From: an uncultured Ruminiclostridium sp.
GTDB taxonomy: Bacteria; Bacillota; Clostridia; Oscillospirales; Ruminococcaceae
Length of the DNA: 60,958 nt
Direction of reading: 5' to 3'
Assembly (NCBI GenBank): GCA_905235805.1
Contig: CAJOMV010000050.1
Span: 1 to 60,958 of the forward strand
Positions 48,800-56,646 of this stretch are shown piece by piece (position 1 is the stretch's first letter; every line of letters begins with the position of its first letter). Made by a program: the position numbers and the translations under genes. A model generated the notes under the pieces. The model was not told the DNA's origin, did not search any database, and saw only the letters and a program-made list of their open reading frames with translations.

Positions 48800-49381
48800 A
48801 TGGAATTCTGGCTGTACTTTATCCCGATTTTATTTATCATCGCGGTCATATTCAACTGCTTCTTCGCAGTGGGCATGAACAGAAAGGTCGTGCTGATCGG
48901 GAACGGTGTGATGATAGCGGTGCTCGCGGGAGTGTTCGTGTTCTCGTGGGCGGACGGGGAGATGATGCGGCGGGAAACTAACGGGCTGTCAGACACTGTA
49001 CTGGTGTATGAGCGGGAGGAAAACGGCTTTCACATTTTCAGAGAAACTTACTTCATTTTTTTCGGAACGCCGCAGTACATAGCCGTACCGTCGGCAAACT
49101 GCGAACTGCCTGTGGGGGTTACGGAAGGCAGCCGCGTCATAGTATTTTATGAGGGTGATGAGCTTCTTACCGATGCCGAGCCGGTGTACGGACAGGCACG
49201 GGAATACCGTTACGCGGAAGGTGTGCGGAAAATATACCGCTCAAATTTTGGCGATGAGTTTATAATCCTGCTGTTCGATATCTTGTTGATGCTCGCGTTC
49301 AACTTCATAGAGCTGTTAGTCGTGATCGGGCAGCTCTGTGAAGAGGCGGCGAAGAAAAGAAACGAAAAAAGCACGGAGTGA
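48800..49381 (+). CDS. membrane protein, unknown function
   Basis: A 193-residue protein with two N-terminal transmembrane helices (FWLYFIPILFIIAVIFNCFF and VVLIGNGVMIAVLAGVFVFS, ~residues 2-52), an outer soluble region of about 95 residues (TVLVYEREENGFHIFRETYF), and a C-terminal helix (LLFDILLMLAFNFIELLVVI). No family is recognised. The GGGGGAGAGG site decides the ATG at 48800. It lies 60 bases before the sigma factor gene and may share its transcript. Confidence 0.65.
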   Translation: MEFWLYFIPILFIIAVIFNCFFAVGMNRKVVLIGNGVMIAVLAGVFVFSWADGEMMRRETNGLSDTVLVYEREENGFHIFRETYFIFFGTPQYIAVPSANCELPVGVTEGSRVIVFYEGDELLTDAEPVYGQAREYRYAEGVRKIYRSNFGDEFIILLFDILLMLAFNFIELLVVIGQLCEEAAKKRNEKSTE

Positions 49382-49441
49382 CCCGTTACCCCCGGCACAT
49401 TTTTCCTGTCATATATAGTGAAAGGGGAGAGGAAAGTGCAG

Positions 49442-50095
49442 ATGCGTCAAAGAAATAATGATCTCCGGGCAGCAAGACCGGAAAATACCGTATCTCAGCA
49501 AGGTAACATACGCGTTGACCGCGGGGGTATCCCGCTGAAAGACAGCGAGATAATAGAACTGTACTTCGCGCGCTCGGAATCCGCGATCGCCGAGACCGAC
49601 GGCAAGTACGGCACCTTCTGCCGGGGGCTTGCGTACTCCGTCCTCGGGAACAGGGAGGACAGCGAGGAATGTGTCAGCGATACATACCTGAAGCTATGGA
49701 ACGTGATACCCCCGGAGCGCCCCGATAAATTCAGGGCGTTCATCGCGCGGATAGTGCGCAACACGGCTCTGAATATGCTGGAGAAGATGTCCGCGCTGAA
49801 ACGGGGAGGGCGCTATACGGCGGTGGCGTATGAGGAGCTCGCGGAGAGCATTCCCTCACCCGACAGCGTGGAGCGGCAGACCGACGACGCGGAGCTCGCG
49901 GCACTGCTGGATAAATTCCTGCGTACCCTGAGCGGCGAGAAGCAGATGATATTTCTAAAGCGCTACTGGTACTTCTGCACCGTCTCCGAGATAGCGGAGC
50001 AGATGCACATCACCGAGGGCAAGGTGAAGATGTCACTGCGCCGCACGCGTGAAAAGCTGCGGGAATTTCTGGAGAAGGAGGGGGTGCAGCTATGA
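49442..50095 (+). CDS. ECF-type RNA polymerase sigma factor
   Basis: A 217-residue sigma-70 family ECF factor. Region 2 includes FCRGLAYSVLGNREDSEECV and SDTYLKLWNVIPPERPDKFR (~residues 57-97), and region 4 is YFCTVSEIAEQMHITEGKVK with MSLRRTREKLREFLEKEG. GTG codons at 49418 and 49436 could also start it; the ATG at 49442 has GAGAGG nine bases ahead. It overlaps the next gene by four bases (ATGA), the usual pairing with an anti-sigma factor. Target promoters are unknown. Confidence 0.87.
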   Translation: MRQRNNDLRAARPENTVSQQGNIRVDRGGIPLKDSEIIELYFARSESAIAETDGKYGTFCRGLAYSVLGNREDSEECVSDTYLKLWNVIPPERPDKFRAFIARIVRNTALNMLEKMSALKRGGRYTAVAYEELAESIPSPDSVERQTDDAELAALLDKFLRTLSGEKQMIFLKRYWYFCTVSEIAEQMHITEGKVKMSLRRTREKLREFLEKEGVQL

Positions 50096-52791
50096 GCACG
50101 GAGAAACAGACCGACAGACTGGTGCGCGCTCTGGGCGGTATCGGTGAGGACCTGATAGCGAAGGCTGCCCCGAGGTACGGGGAGAGCATTCTCCCGACAG
50201 AGGTGCACCGTGTGAGCTTTGAGACGGCGGAGCTGCCCGATAAGCGGGAGGTGCGCCGCTGGAGGATAAAGCGTGCCGCCGCGGGACTTGCGGCAGCCGC
50301 TGTGGTGATAGCAGCGGGAGCGCTGCTGTGGGTGAACAGGGAGCGTATCTTCACGCGCGGCAATGACGGGTCGGGGCAGGGAACCGCCGTTCCCGAGGTC
50401 ACAACGTCCGCTTCAAAGGCGGGAACTGTGACATTGCCCGAGCCGGAGCTTACGGAGACTCTGCCCGTCGAATACACCTACCCGAAGGAGAACGTGTTCG
50501 TGTATGAGAATACGCTGTACGAGATAGACGCGCGGGCGGCGTTTGACTATGTGATAGAGACCGAGGACGGCTATCAGTCGATATTTTTGAGCGAAGACAC
50601 GGAGTATGACGGCGGCGATTTCGACCCAGTGCGGGACTGCCTGAAGGACGAATACTTTGTGGGTATGCTGAATTATGTGAACCGAATGCCGACAAAGGGT
50701 CTGGAGACCAATTTCGGGCACGGCGGCTCCAAATTGTACAGCTTTGACCCCGACAATAACAGCCCCGCTGAAAGCACGCAGAAATATATAGTCGCGGACG
50801 TGAGCTCGGAGGAAGTTGAGATGATACTGAAATACTTCTCCGACAAGCTGACTTTTCCCGTGGACGAGAATGATTTCGGAATGTTACGGGGCGTGTATTA
50901 CGTCACCGCGCAGACTACCGTGATGCCCGCGGGCTACTACGACTATCTCTCCCGCGAGGAAGCGCAGAGTATTGCGTCGGAAGCACGGAACGCCGAGGGA
51001 ATGAATGCCTTGTTCCGCACCGGCACGAACTACTTCTCCTTCCCGCTCCCGATATTCCCCTCGCCGACAGTTTCTACCCTCGACCGGTACGGCAGGCTCG
51101 GAGAAATCACCTTCTACCTCGGCAATGGAGAGGGCGTTTTTGCCGCTATAACGGACGGCAAGGTGGACAAGGACTGGAACCTCGAACCGATATCCGAGGC
51201 GTTCAGAAAAGGCGACAAGGTGAAATTCATCGGTGACGTTATCCTTAGCAATGTCGCTATGTTCACAAGCTCCGGCGGGCAGTACATCGTCCGCGGCAGC
51301 CAGATGCCCTTCGGCGCGGAGCTGCTTGACGAGGGGGAATACTTCCCCATACGCAAGTACAATGTTATGAATCCCCCTCCGCAGGACTACGTTCTGACCG
51401 AAGCGGACCTCGATGATATCTATGAAAAGGCGAGCTCTGCGTGGGCGGACATGACGGAGAATTTCGCCCTCGGTTATCCGATAAAGGTGGACTACCGCAG
51501 CGGCACTTCACGCGGCACATGGGAGATACCCGTGTTCGGCGGAGATACCGTGACCGGTGTGATAACCGCGTTTTATCACAATGATGAATGGTACGCGAGC
51601 TCGTACACAGAGGGCGGCGCGGAGCTTCTGAATGAGATGTACAGGAGCGGCAAGGCGTTCAATCTTACCTCCTTCGGCGGGATAGTGTATCTCTGCACCG
51701 AGGAGGAGAGGAGTGTGGTTTATGAGGGCTATGACCCCGGCAGGAACGTTTACCTCTACGACCCGGAGAAAGCCGCACCTCTGCGCAAATGGAAGGACGA
51801 CGGACAGCCCGCCGTGACCGGCACCGCCGAGGGATATCAGTGCCCGGAGGCGACGTTTGTAGTGTACTCTGAGTCCCTTAATTCCGACGGAAACTTACCG
51901 TCGCCCTTTGACCGTGCGATAGTTGTAGACGGAGAAGGGTATATGCCTGAAATACACTACTCCGAATATTCCGATGAGGTATTGACACACGGACTTCGGG
52001 AAATGCTCTCCGGCAGCGCTGAAATATGGGAACTTATTGAGCCGTGCTTTGAAGGTGACGATCTTTCCTATGACAAGCTCAAAGCCGGAAAGCAGAGGGT
52101 TGACAGATACGGTCCCGGGCTGTTCGGGACAACAAAGTCTGAGGGAGAGTACGGGACTTTCCGGCTCAGTGAGGAATTTGTTATAGATATAGGCGATGAC
52201 CTCGGGGTATGGATATACAGGAAAATACCGTATTACACCGATGTCCGCCGGGCAGTTGAGCTGCTGTGGAGGAATTACAACAGCGATGAGCTGACCGTTA
52301 TAGCTGTGACCGATTACAAGAAGCCGGTAAACGGTTCGGTATATCCGTATCATTATGTGGAGATAATCGGCTCGGCGGAGCTGCTGAACGGGGCAAAGAA
52401 GCTGTTCGGATACTATGATGTGGACTTGGGTGCATTTATTTTCCTCACTCCGGAGGAAAAGGCGGAGCAGTCAGGCGACAGCGGCGATATGTACTTCAAG
52501 GAGTCCGTCCCCGAGGACATAGTCACCGACCCGGAGACGGGTATCAGCTATGTGAAAAATCAGCTCCTTATCAGCGCCGACCTGACCTGTGACAGGGATT
52601 TTATCAGGCAGCTCATAGCGGACGCGGGTGCGGAGATAGTGGGGTATATCGAGCTTACCAACGACTATCAGATAGAGTTCACGGAGGACAAAACTCCCGA
52701 GGAATTGCAGAGGATAGCCGATACCGATTTTGCATACCCCGGTATATGGAATGTGACGCTGAATATGGTGAACGCCGTATCCTATGAATAA
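50092..52791 (+). CDS. large membrane-anchored extracytoplasmic protein, candidate anti-sigma factor
   Basis: An 899-residue protein. Residues 1-60 are cytoplasmic and charged, residues ~61-81 form a single transmembrane helix (LAAAAVVIAAGALLWV), and more than 800 residues lie outside the cell. This is the topology of an anti-sigma factor or sigma regulator, and the gene is coupled to the ECF sigma gene by ATGA. No zinc HxxxCxxC motif is present. The outer part is acidic and Tyr-rich with no recognised enzyme. The last ~90 residues (SYVKNQLLISADLTCDRDFI, then GYIELTNDYQIEF) resemble a small alpha/beta proteinase-propeptide-like fold. Anti-sigma role is inferred. Confidence 0.65.
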   Translation: MSTEKQTDRLVRALGGIGEDLIAKAAPRYGESILPTEVHRVSFETAELPDKREVRRWRIKRAAAGLAAAAVVIAAGALLWVNRERIFTRGNDGSGQGTAVPEVTTSASKAGTVTLPEPELTETLPVEYTYPKENVFVYENTLYEIDARAAFDYVIETEDGYQSIFLSEDTEYDGGDFDPVRDCLKDEYFVGMLNYVNRMPTKGLETNFGHGGSKLYSFDPDNNSPAESTQKYIVADVSSEEVEMILKYFSDKLTFPVDENDFGMLRGVYYVTAQTTVMPAGYYDYLSREEAQSIASEARNAEGMNALFRTGTNYFSFPLPIFPSPTVSTLDRYGRLGEITFYLGNGEGVFAAITDGKVDKDWNLEPISEAFRKGDKVKFIGDVILSNVAMFTSSGGQYIVRGSQMPFGAELLDEGEYFPIRKYNVMNPPPQDYVLTEADLDDIYEKASSAWADMTENFALGYPIKVDYRSGTSRGTWEIPVFGGDTVTGVITAFYHNDEWYASSYTEGGAELLNEMYRSGKAFNLTSFGGIVYLCTEEERSVVYEGYDPGRNVYLYDPEKAAPLRKWKDDGQPAVTGTAEGYQCPEATFVVYSESLNSDGNLPSPFDRAIVVDGEGYMPEIHYSEYSDEVLTHGLREMLSGSAEIWELIEPCFEGDDLSYDKLKAGKQRVDRYGPGLFGTTKSEGEYGTFRLSEEFVIDIGDDLGVWIYRKIPYYTDVRRAVELLWRNYNSDELTVIAVTDYKKPVNGSVYPYHYVEIIGSAELLNGAKKLFGYYDVDLGAFIFLTPEEKAEQSGDSGDMYFKESVPEDIVTDPETGISYVKNQLLISADLTCDRDFIRQLIADAGAEIVGYIELTNDYQIEFTEDKTPEELQRIADTDFAYPGIWNVTLNMVNAVSYE

Positions 52792-52795
52792 CAAA

Positions 52796-52838
52796 GACCG
52801 CGGGAAGCAGCAAGCTCTCCGCGGTCATTTTGTCTTTT
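52796..52838. terminator. bidirectional terminator
   Basis: GACCGCGG (52796-52803) and CCGCGGTC (52819-52826) form an 8-bp GC-rich stem with a 15-base loop, followed on the plus strand by ATTTTGTCTTTT. It lies between the convergent sigma-partner and methyltransferase genes. Confidence 0.8.
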
Positions 52839-54285
52839 ATTTTATACCATACAGCACCATAGACCCGCTCAGGAACAGCTTTCTCGCCTCCCCGGGAGTC
52901 ATGAACAGCCCGTTGGTGGTGTCGATGAGCTCGACCTTCTCGCAGCCCATATCCTCGCGGAGCATTCGCGCGAACTCCCGCATATCGCCGTACCGTGCCT
53001 CGGACATTATATCGTGGATAGCGAAGGTGCCGCCCTTCTTGAGCGTGCGCAGGGTCTCGAGGAGGAGCTTCTGCTTGTCGGCGCCGGAGATATTGTGGTA
53101 GACGTAGTTGCTGGTGACGGCGTCGAAGGTCTCATCGGCAAAATCGAGCCTTGCGGCATCGCCGGAGCGGAACTCGGTGTTGTCGGAAACTCCCTCGAGC
53201 TTGGCATTGCGCTCGCAGAGCTCTTTATTGAAGGAGGCATACTCCGCGCCCCAGCGGTCAATGCCGGTTACCCTCGCGCCGGGGTTGCGCTTGGCGACGG
53301 CAATGGTGAGAGCGCCGCTTCCGCAGCCGACATCGAGGCAGGTGCCGCCCTCGGGTATCTTCACAAGGCGGGCGGTGCCCTCGACTATCTGCTTGGAAAG
53401 CTTGCGGTCGCCCGCGTAGGAGAACTTCTCATGAGCGTAGGCGCACCAGAGGGTGCAAGCGCCGCACCCGAGAGCTCCGGCTCCCAGCAGGAACGCGAGT
53501 GCGGTCCCCGCGGAGGACCTGCGCTTTTTCGCGGCGGAGTTGACGGCGAGGGAGGTGAGCGCGAGCACGCCCGTACCCGCGCCGAGCGCAGTTATCATGC
53601 CTTTGGGTACCCAGTTCTTGTAATCGGGCAGCTCCGGCAGCTTATCGAACAGTGAGTATGTCTTTTTCAGCGGTGCGTCCTTAAGCTCGCATTCCGCGTA
53701 CATCAGCGGGATAACGGCGTTCAGCACCACATGGCTCATCATTGTGAAGCCGTTGCCCTCGATGAAGCGCTCATACTCGTCCTCCGTCCACTTAGCCTCG
53801 AAGGTTATGCCTGCGGCAGTGAGGACTTTGGAGGCGATCTCTCCGACCTTGCTCATGCTTCCGTGGATAAAGTTCGGGCATATCAGACGTCCGCCGGGTC
53901 TCAGGACACGGCGTATCTCGGCGAGCACCTTGCGGGGAGCGTCGATGATGTGCAGGGCGTTCGCGATTATCACGACGTCGAAGCTGTCGTCGTCGAAGGG
54001 CAGGAAGGTCGCGTCGGCGTAGCGGAACTCGAGGTTTTGCGGGACATAGCCCTTGCGCGCCTGTGCGAGCATATTCTCCGCGAAGTCGGTGGCGACCATG
54101 CTCTCGGCAGCCTCCGCGACATTCTTCGCGATGAGACCAGTGCCTGTCGCGAGCTCGAGCACTGTCTTTCCGGCTACCGCACGTCGTATCATACCGTACA
54201 TTTCCGCGTAGGCGGCGCGGTTCGCCCGCATGAACAGATCATACACGGGCGCGTAGAAATTCCATACGGAGTTTTCGTTTTTCAT
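52837..54285 (-). CDS. tandem SAM methyltransferase with central membrane segment
   Basis: A 482-residue protein with two class I methyltransferase domains. Domain 1 (~residues 5-200) has VLELATGTGLIAKNVAEAAE, ADATFLPFDDDSFDVVI and LRPGGRLICPNF, a UbiE-like pattern. Residues ~225-285 include two hydrophobic segments (GMITALGAGTGVLALTSLAV and AGTALAFLLGAGALGCGACT). Domain 2 (~290-475) has CLDVGCGSGALTIAVAKRNP, SGDAARLDFADETFDAV and LKKGGTFAIHDIM. Both SAM sites look intact. The ATG at 54285 has GGAGGGG at good spacing; the ATG at 54300 lies at that site and is less likely. Substrate unknown. Confidence 0.82.
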   Translation of the reverse strand: MKNENSVWNFYAPVYDLFMRANRAAYAEMYGMIRRAVAGKTVLELATGTGLIAKNVAEAAESMVATDFAENMLAQARKGYVPQNLEFRYADATFLPFDDDSFDVVIIANALHIIDAPRKVLAEIRRVLRPGGRLICPNFIHGSMSKVGEIASKVLTAAGITFEAKWTEDEYERFIEGNGFTMMSHVVLNAVIPLMYAECELKDAPLKKTYSLFDKLPELPDYKNWVPKGMITALGAGTGVLALTSLAVNSAAKKRRSSAGTALAFLLGAGALGCGACTLWCAYAHEKFSYAGDRKLSKQIVEGTARLVKIPEGGTCLDVGCGSGALTIAVAKRNPGARVTGIDRWGAEYASFNKELCERNAKLEGVSDNTEFRSGDAARLDFADETFDAVTSNYVYHNISGADKQKLLLETLRTLKKGGTFAIHDIMSEARYGDMREFARMLREDMGCEKVELIDTTNGLFMTPGEARKLFLSGSMVLYGIK

Positions 54286-54321
54286 AATTTTCCCCTCCAT
54301 ATCAAGTTAGCGTATGCTCAC

Positions 54322-54350
54322 ATTATATCATTTTTCCGCCGCGATGTCAA
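54322..54350 (-). promoter_or_regulatory. consensus promoter of double methyltransferase gene
   Basis: On the minus strand: -35 TTGACA (54345-54350), 17-bp spacer, -10 TATAAT (54322-54327). Both hexamers are perfect. Confidence 0.88.
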
Positions 54351-54362
54351 GAGCGTGAGATA

Positions 54363-54391
54363 TTGACAAGCACCGCTAATTCTGCTATAAT
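54363..54391 (+). promoter_or_regulatory. consensus promoter of EAL protein gene
   Basis: -35 TTGACA (54363-54368), 17-bp spacer, -10 TATAAT (54386-54391). It is back to back with the methyltransferase promoter, 13 bases between the two -35 boxes on opposite strands. Confidence 0.88.
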
Positions 54392-54432
54392 AGTATATTG
54401 GTGAAATAGTATATTCCGGGAGGGGTTACAAA

Positions 54433-56547
54433 TTGGCAAACCGTAAGAAAGATCAGCTCAAAGCCATAGGAAGGAGCCACGTCTGGGTATGGATCGTTCT
54501 CATGTGCTTGATATTCGTGCTGTCGTCGATAGTACTGGGGATAGTGATAGGCATGTACGCCTCCACCCTCATGTTTGGGAAGTTCAATTCCGAGTACAGC
54601 CGTGTGAGCGAGATAGCTGCCATATACGAGAATGTGAGCGGAAGTAGCGCCGAGACCGCGGACATCTTCGCGGGCATCGGTAGGAATATGATAATAACCG
54701 ACTCCGACAACAACATAATATACGAGAGCGGCACGAACACCTGTTCCTTCAAGGGCGGCGAAGTGAACGAAATATCGTTCTTCTCGATGTTCAACAGCGG
54801 CTACGGCGAAGAGGACACAGTGGAGAGCTACACCGTCTATGAGGACAGCAGGAGCAAAGCCCTCTACGTCAGCGGCACCACGCTGGTCGTGGATATCTGG
54901 GAGATCATCAGCGATTACGGCAGCTACGGCATTGATCCCGAAATTCTCGATGCCTCTCCCGAGGAGAGCGGTATCAGCAACGCGCAGCTCGAGGATATAA
55001 TGCTCGGCAGCGGTATAATAAGCCTTCCGTACTGGCTGTCCATAGACATTAACGGCGGCAGTCAGCACTTCATCAGCAAGGCGTACATATCCGCCAATCT
55101 GAACGATGTCGCGGTCATGGCGGCATCACTCATAGGTATATCGGCGCTTATGATACTCTTGTTCATCATACTGATCGTGAACATAGTGAACAGCGTTCTC
55201 AAGCGCAATAAGATACTGAAGGTATTCTTCACCGATGTAGCGACCCGCGGGCACAACTATATGCACTTTGTCATCAACGGCGGCGAGACTGTCCGCAGGT
55301 ACTCGAACCACGGCGTCCGCTATGCTGTTGTTGACTTAAGCTTCGTGAACTACCGCTTCTTCTGCATCTGCCACTCGGTAGAGGAGGGCGAGGTCATGCT
55401 CCGCAAGGTATACAATACTATCCGCGCGAATATCGACCCGAAGAGGGAGCTGCTCTCCCATTGTGAATACTCGGAATTTGCGCTGCTGCTGCGCTTTACG
55501 GACGAGGAGGCACTGAAACGCCGTGTAACGTCGATAATCGAGCAGCTTGAAAAGGTGCACGGTGAGCACAGGTTCATCTTCCACGCGGGCATAGCAGTAC
55601 TGGAGCCGGACGGCACTCCGGGCAAGGACGGTGTTCCGATACGCAGGAAGGACGCGGACATCGAGCTGCTGTACAGCAACGCCTGCACAGCGCGTGACAG
55701 CCTTGTGGAGAACGGGGAGTCCGCTGTCGCGATGTTCGACGAGAAGCTTATAGACGACAAGAAGTGGATAGACGCGGTATTGGAGCACCAGCAGAAGGCT
55801 CTCGACAACGAGGAGTTCATGGTGTACTACCAGCCGAAGTACGATCCCCGCACCGACGAGCTTCGCGGCGCGGAGGCACTTATACGCTGGCAGTCTCCCG
55901 AGTTCGGTTTTGTTCCTCCCGGCAGGATAATCCCTATCTTTGAGAAGAACGGCTTCATCACCGAGATAGATCATTACATGATAAGTCACGTCGCGCGTGA
56001 CCAGAAGATGTGGCTCGACCGGGGCTACAAGTGTGTTCCCGTATCGGTGAACGTCTCCCGCGCGCACTTCATAGAGAGCGACCTTGCGGAGCAGATACGG
56101 GATATGATAGATGCCGCGGGCTGCCCGCATGAGCTCATTGAGATAGAGCTCACCGAGAGCGCCTTCTTTGATGACAAGAACGCTCTCGTCAGCACGATAA
56201 ACAGGCTCAAGAGCTACGGCTTTGCGGTATCAATGGACGACTTCGGCTCGGGCTATTCGTCCCTCAATTCGCTCAAGGATATGCCTCTCGATGTCCTCAA
56301 GCTCGACGCGGAATTCTTCCGCGGCGAGAATGGCAGCGGACGGGGCGAGATAGTGGTATCCGAAGCCATAAAGCTCGCCAAGAGCCTCAATATGCGCACA
56401 GTCGCGGAGGGTGTCGAAATTCGCGAGCAGGTCGATTTCCTTGCCTCCCAGGGCTGCGATATGATCCAGGGCTATTACTACGCTAAGCCCATGCCCAAGG
56501 ACGAGTTCGCCCAGCGTGTCAGCGCCGGACGTGCAGTAGTGCAGTAA
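54433..56547 (+). CDS. membrane EAL-domain c-di-GMP phosphodiesterase with degenerate GGDEF
   Basis: A 704-residue protein starting at TTG after GGGAGG. Two transmembrane helices (~residues 14-40 and ~232-260) enclose an outer sensor region of about 190 residues. A GGDEF-like domain follows, but the active loop reads CEYSEF instead of GGDEF, so cyclase activity is unlikely. The C-terminal EAL domain (~450-695) is intact: RGAEALIRW, VSRAHFIES, IEIELTESAF, MDDFGSGYSSLNSL, DVLKLDAEFF and TVAEGVEIREQ. It should hydrolyse c-di-GMP in response to an outside signal. A consensus promoter drives it. Confidence 0.92.
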   Translation: MANRKKDQLKAIGRSHVWVWIVLMCLIFVLSSIVLGIVIGMYASTLMFGKFNSEYSRVSEIAAIYENVSGSSAETADIFAGIGRNMIITDSDNNIIYESGTNTCSFKGGEVNEISFFSMFNSGYGEEDTVESYTVYEDSRSKALYVSGTTLVVDIWEIISDYGSYGIDPEILDASPEESGISNAQLEDIMLGSGIISLPYWLSIDINGGSQHFISKAYISANLNDVAVMAASLIGISALMILLFIILIVNIVNSVLKRNKILKVFFTDVATRGHNYMHFVINGGETVRRYSNHGVRYAVVDLSFVNYRFFCICHSVEEGEVMLRKVYNTIRANIDPKRELLSHCEYSEFALLLRFTDEEALKRRVTSIIEQLEKVHGEHRFIFHAGIAVLEPDGTPGKDGVPIRRKDADIELLYSNACTARDSLVENGESAVAMFDEKLIDDKKWIDAVLEHQQKALDNEEFMVYYQPKYDPRTDELRGAEALIRWQSPEFGFVPPGRIIPIFEKNGFITEIDHYMISHVARDQKMWLDRGYKCVPVSVNVSRAHFIESDLAEQIRDMIDAAGCPHELIEIELTESAFFDDKNALVSTINRLKSYGFAVSMDDFGSGYSSLNSLKDMPLDVLKLDAEFFRGENGSGRGEIVVSEAIKLAKSLNMRTVAEGVEIREQVDFLASQGCDMIQGYYYAKPMPKDEFAQRVSAGRAVVQ

Positions 56548-56579
56548 GCCCGGGGAAAGTATTGTAAGAGACATTCGAG

Positions 56580-56597
56580 CTCAAGCGGAAGCTTGAG
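56580..56597. other. short perfect hairpin before the 1403-residue protein gene
   Basis: CTCAAGC (56580-56586), GGAA loop, GCTTGAG (56591-56597). It has no T-tract, so it is not a typical terminator, and it lies in the leader 50 bases before the next start codon. Confidence 0.5.
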
Positions 56598-56646
56598 GAA
56601 CATAATCAGAACTACTAATAAGGAAACGTATTCCGGAGGAATGAAA

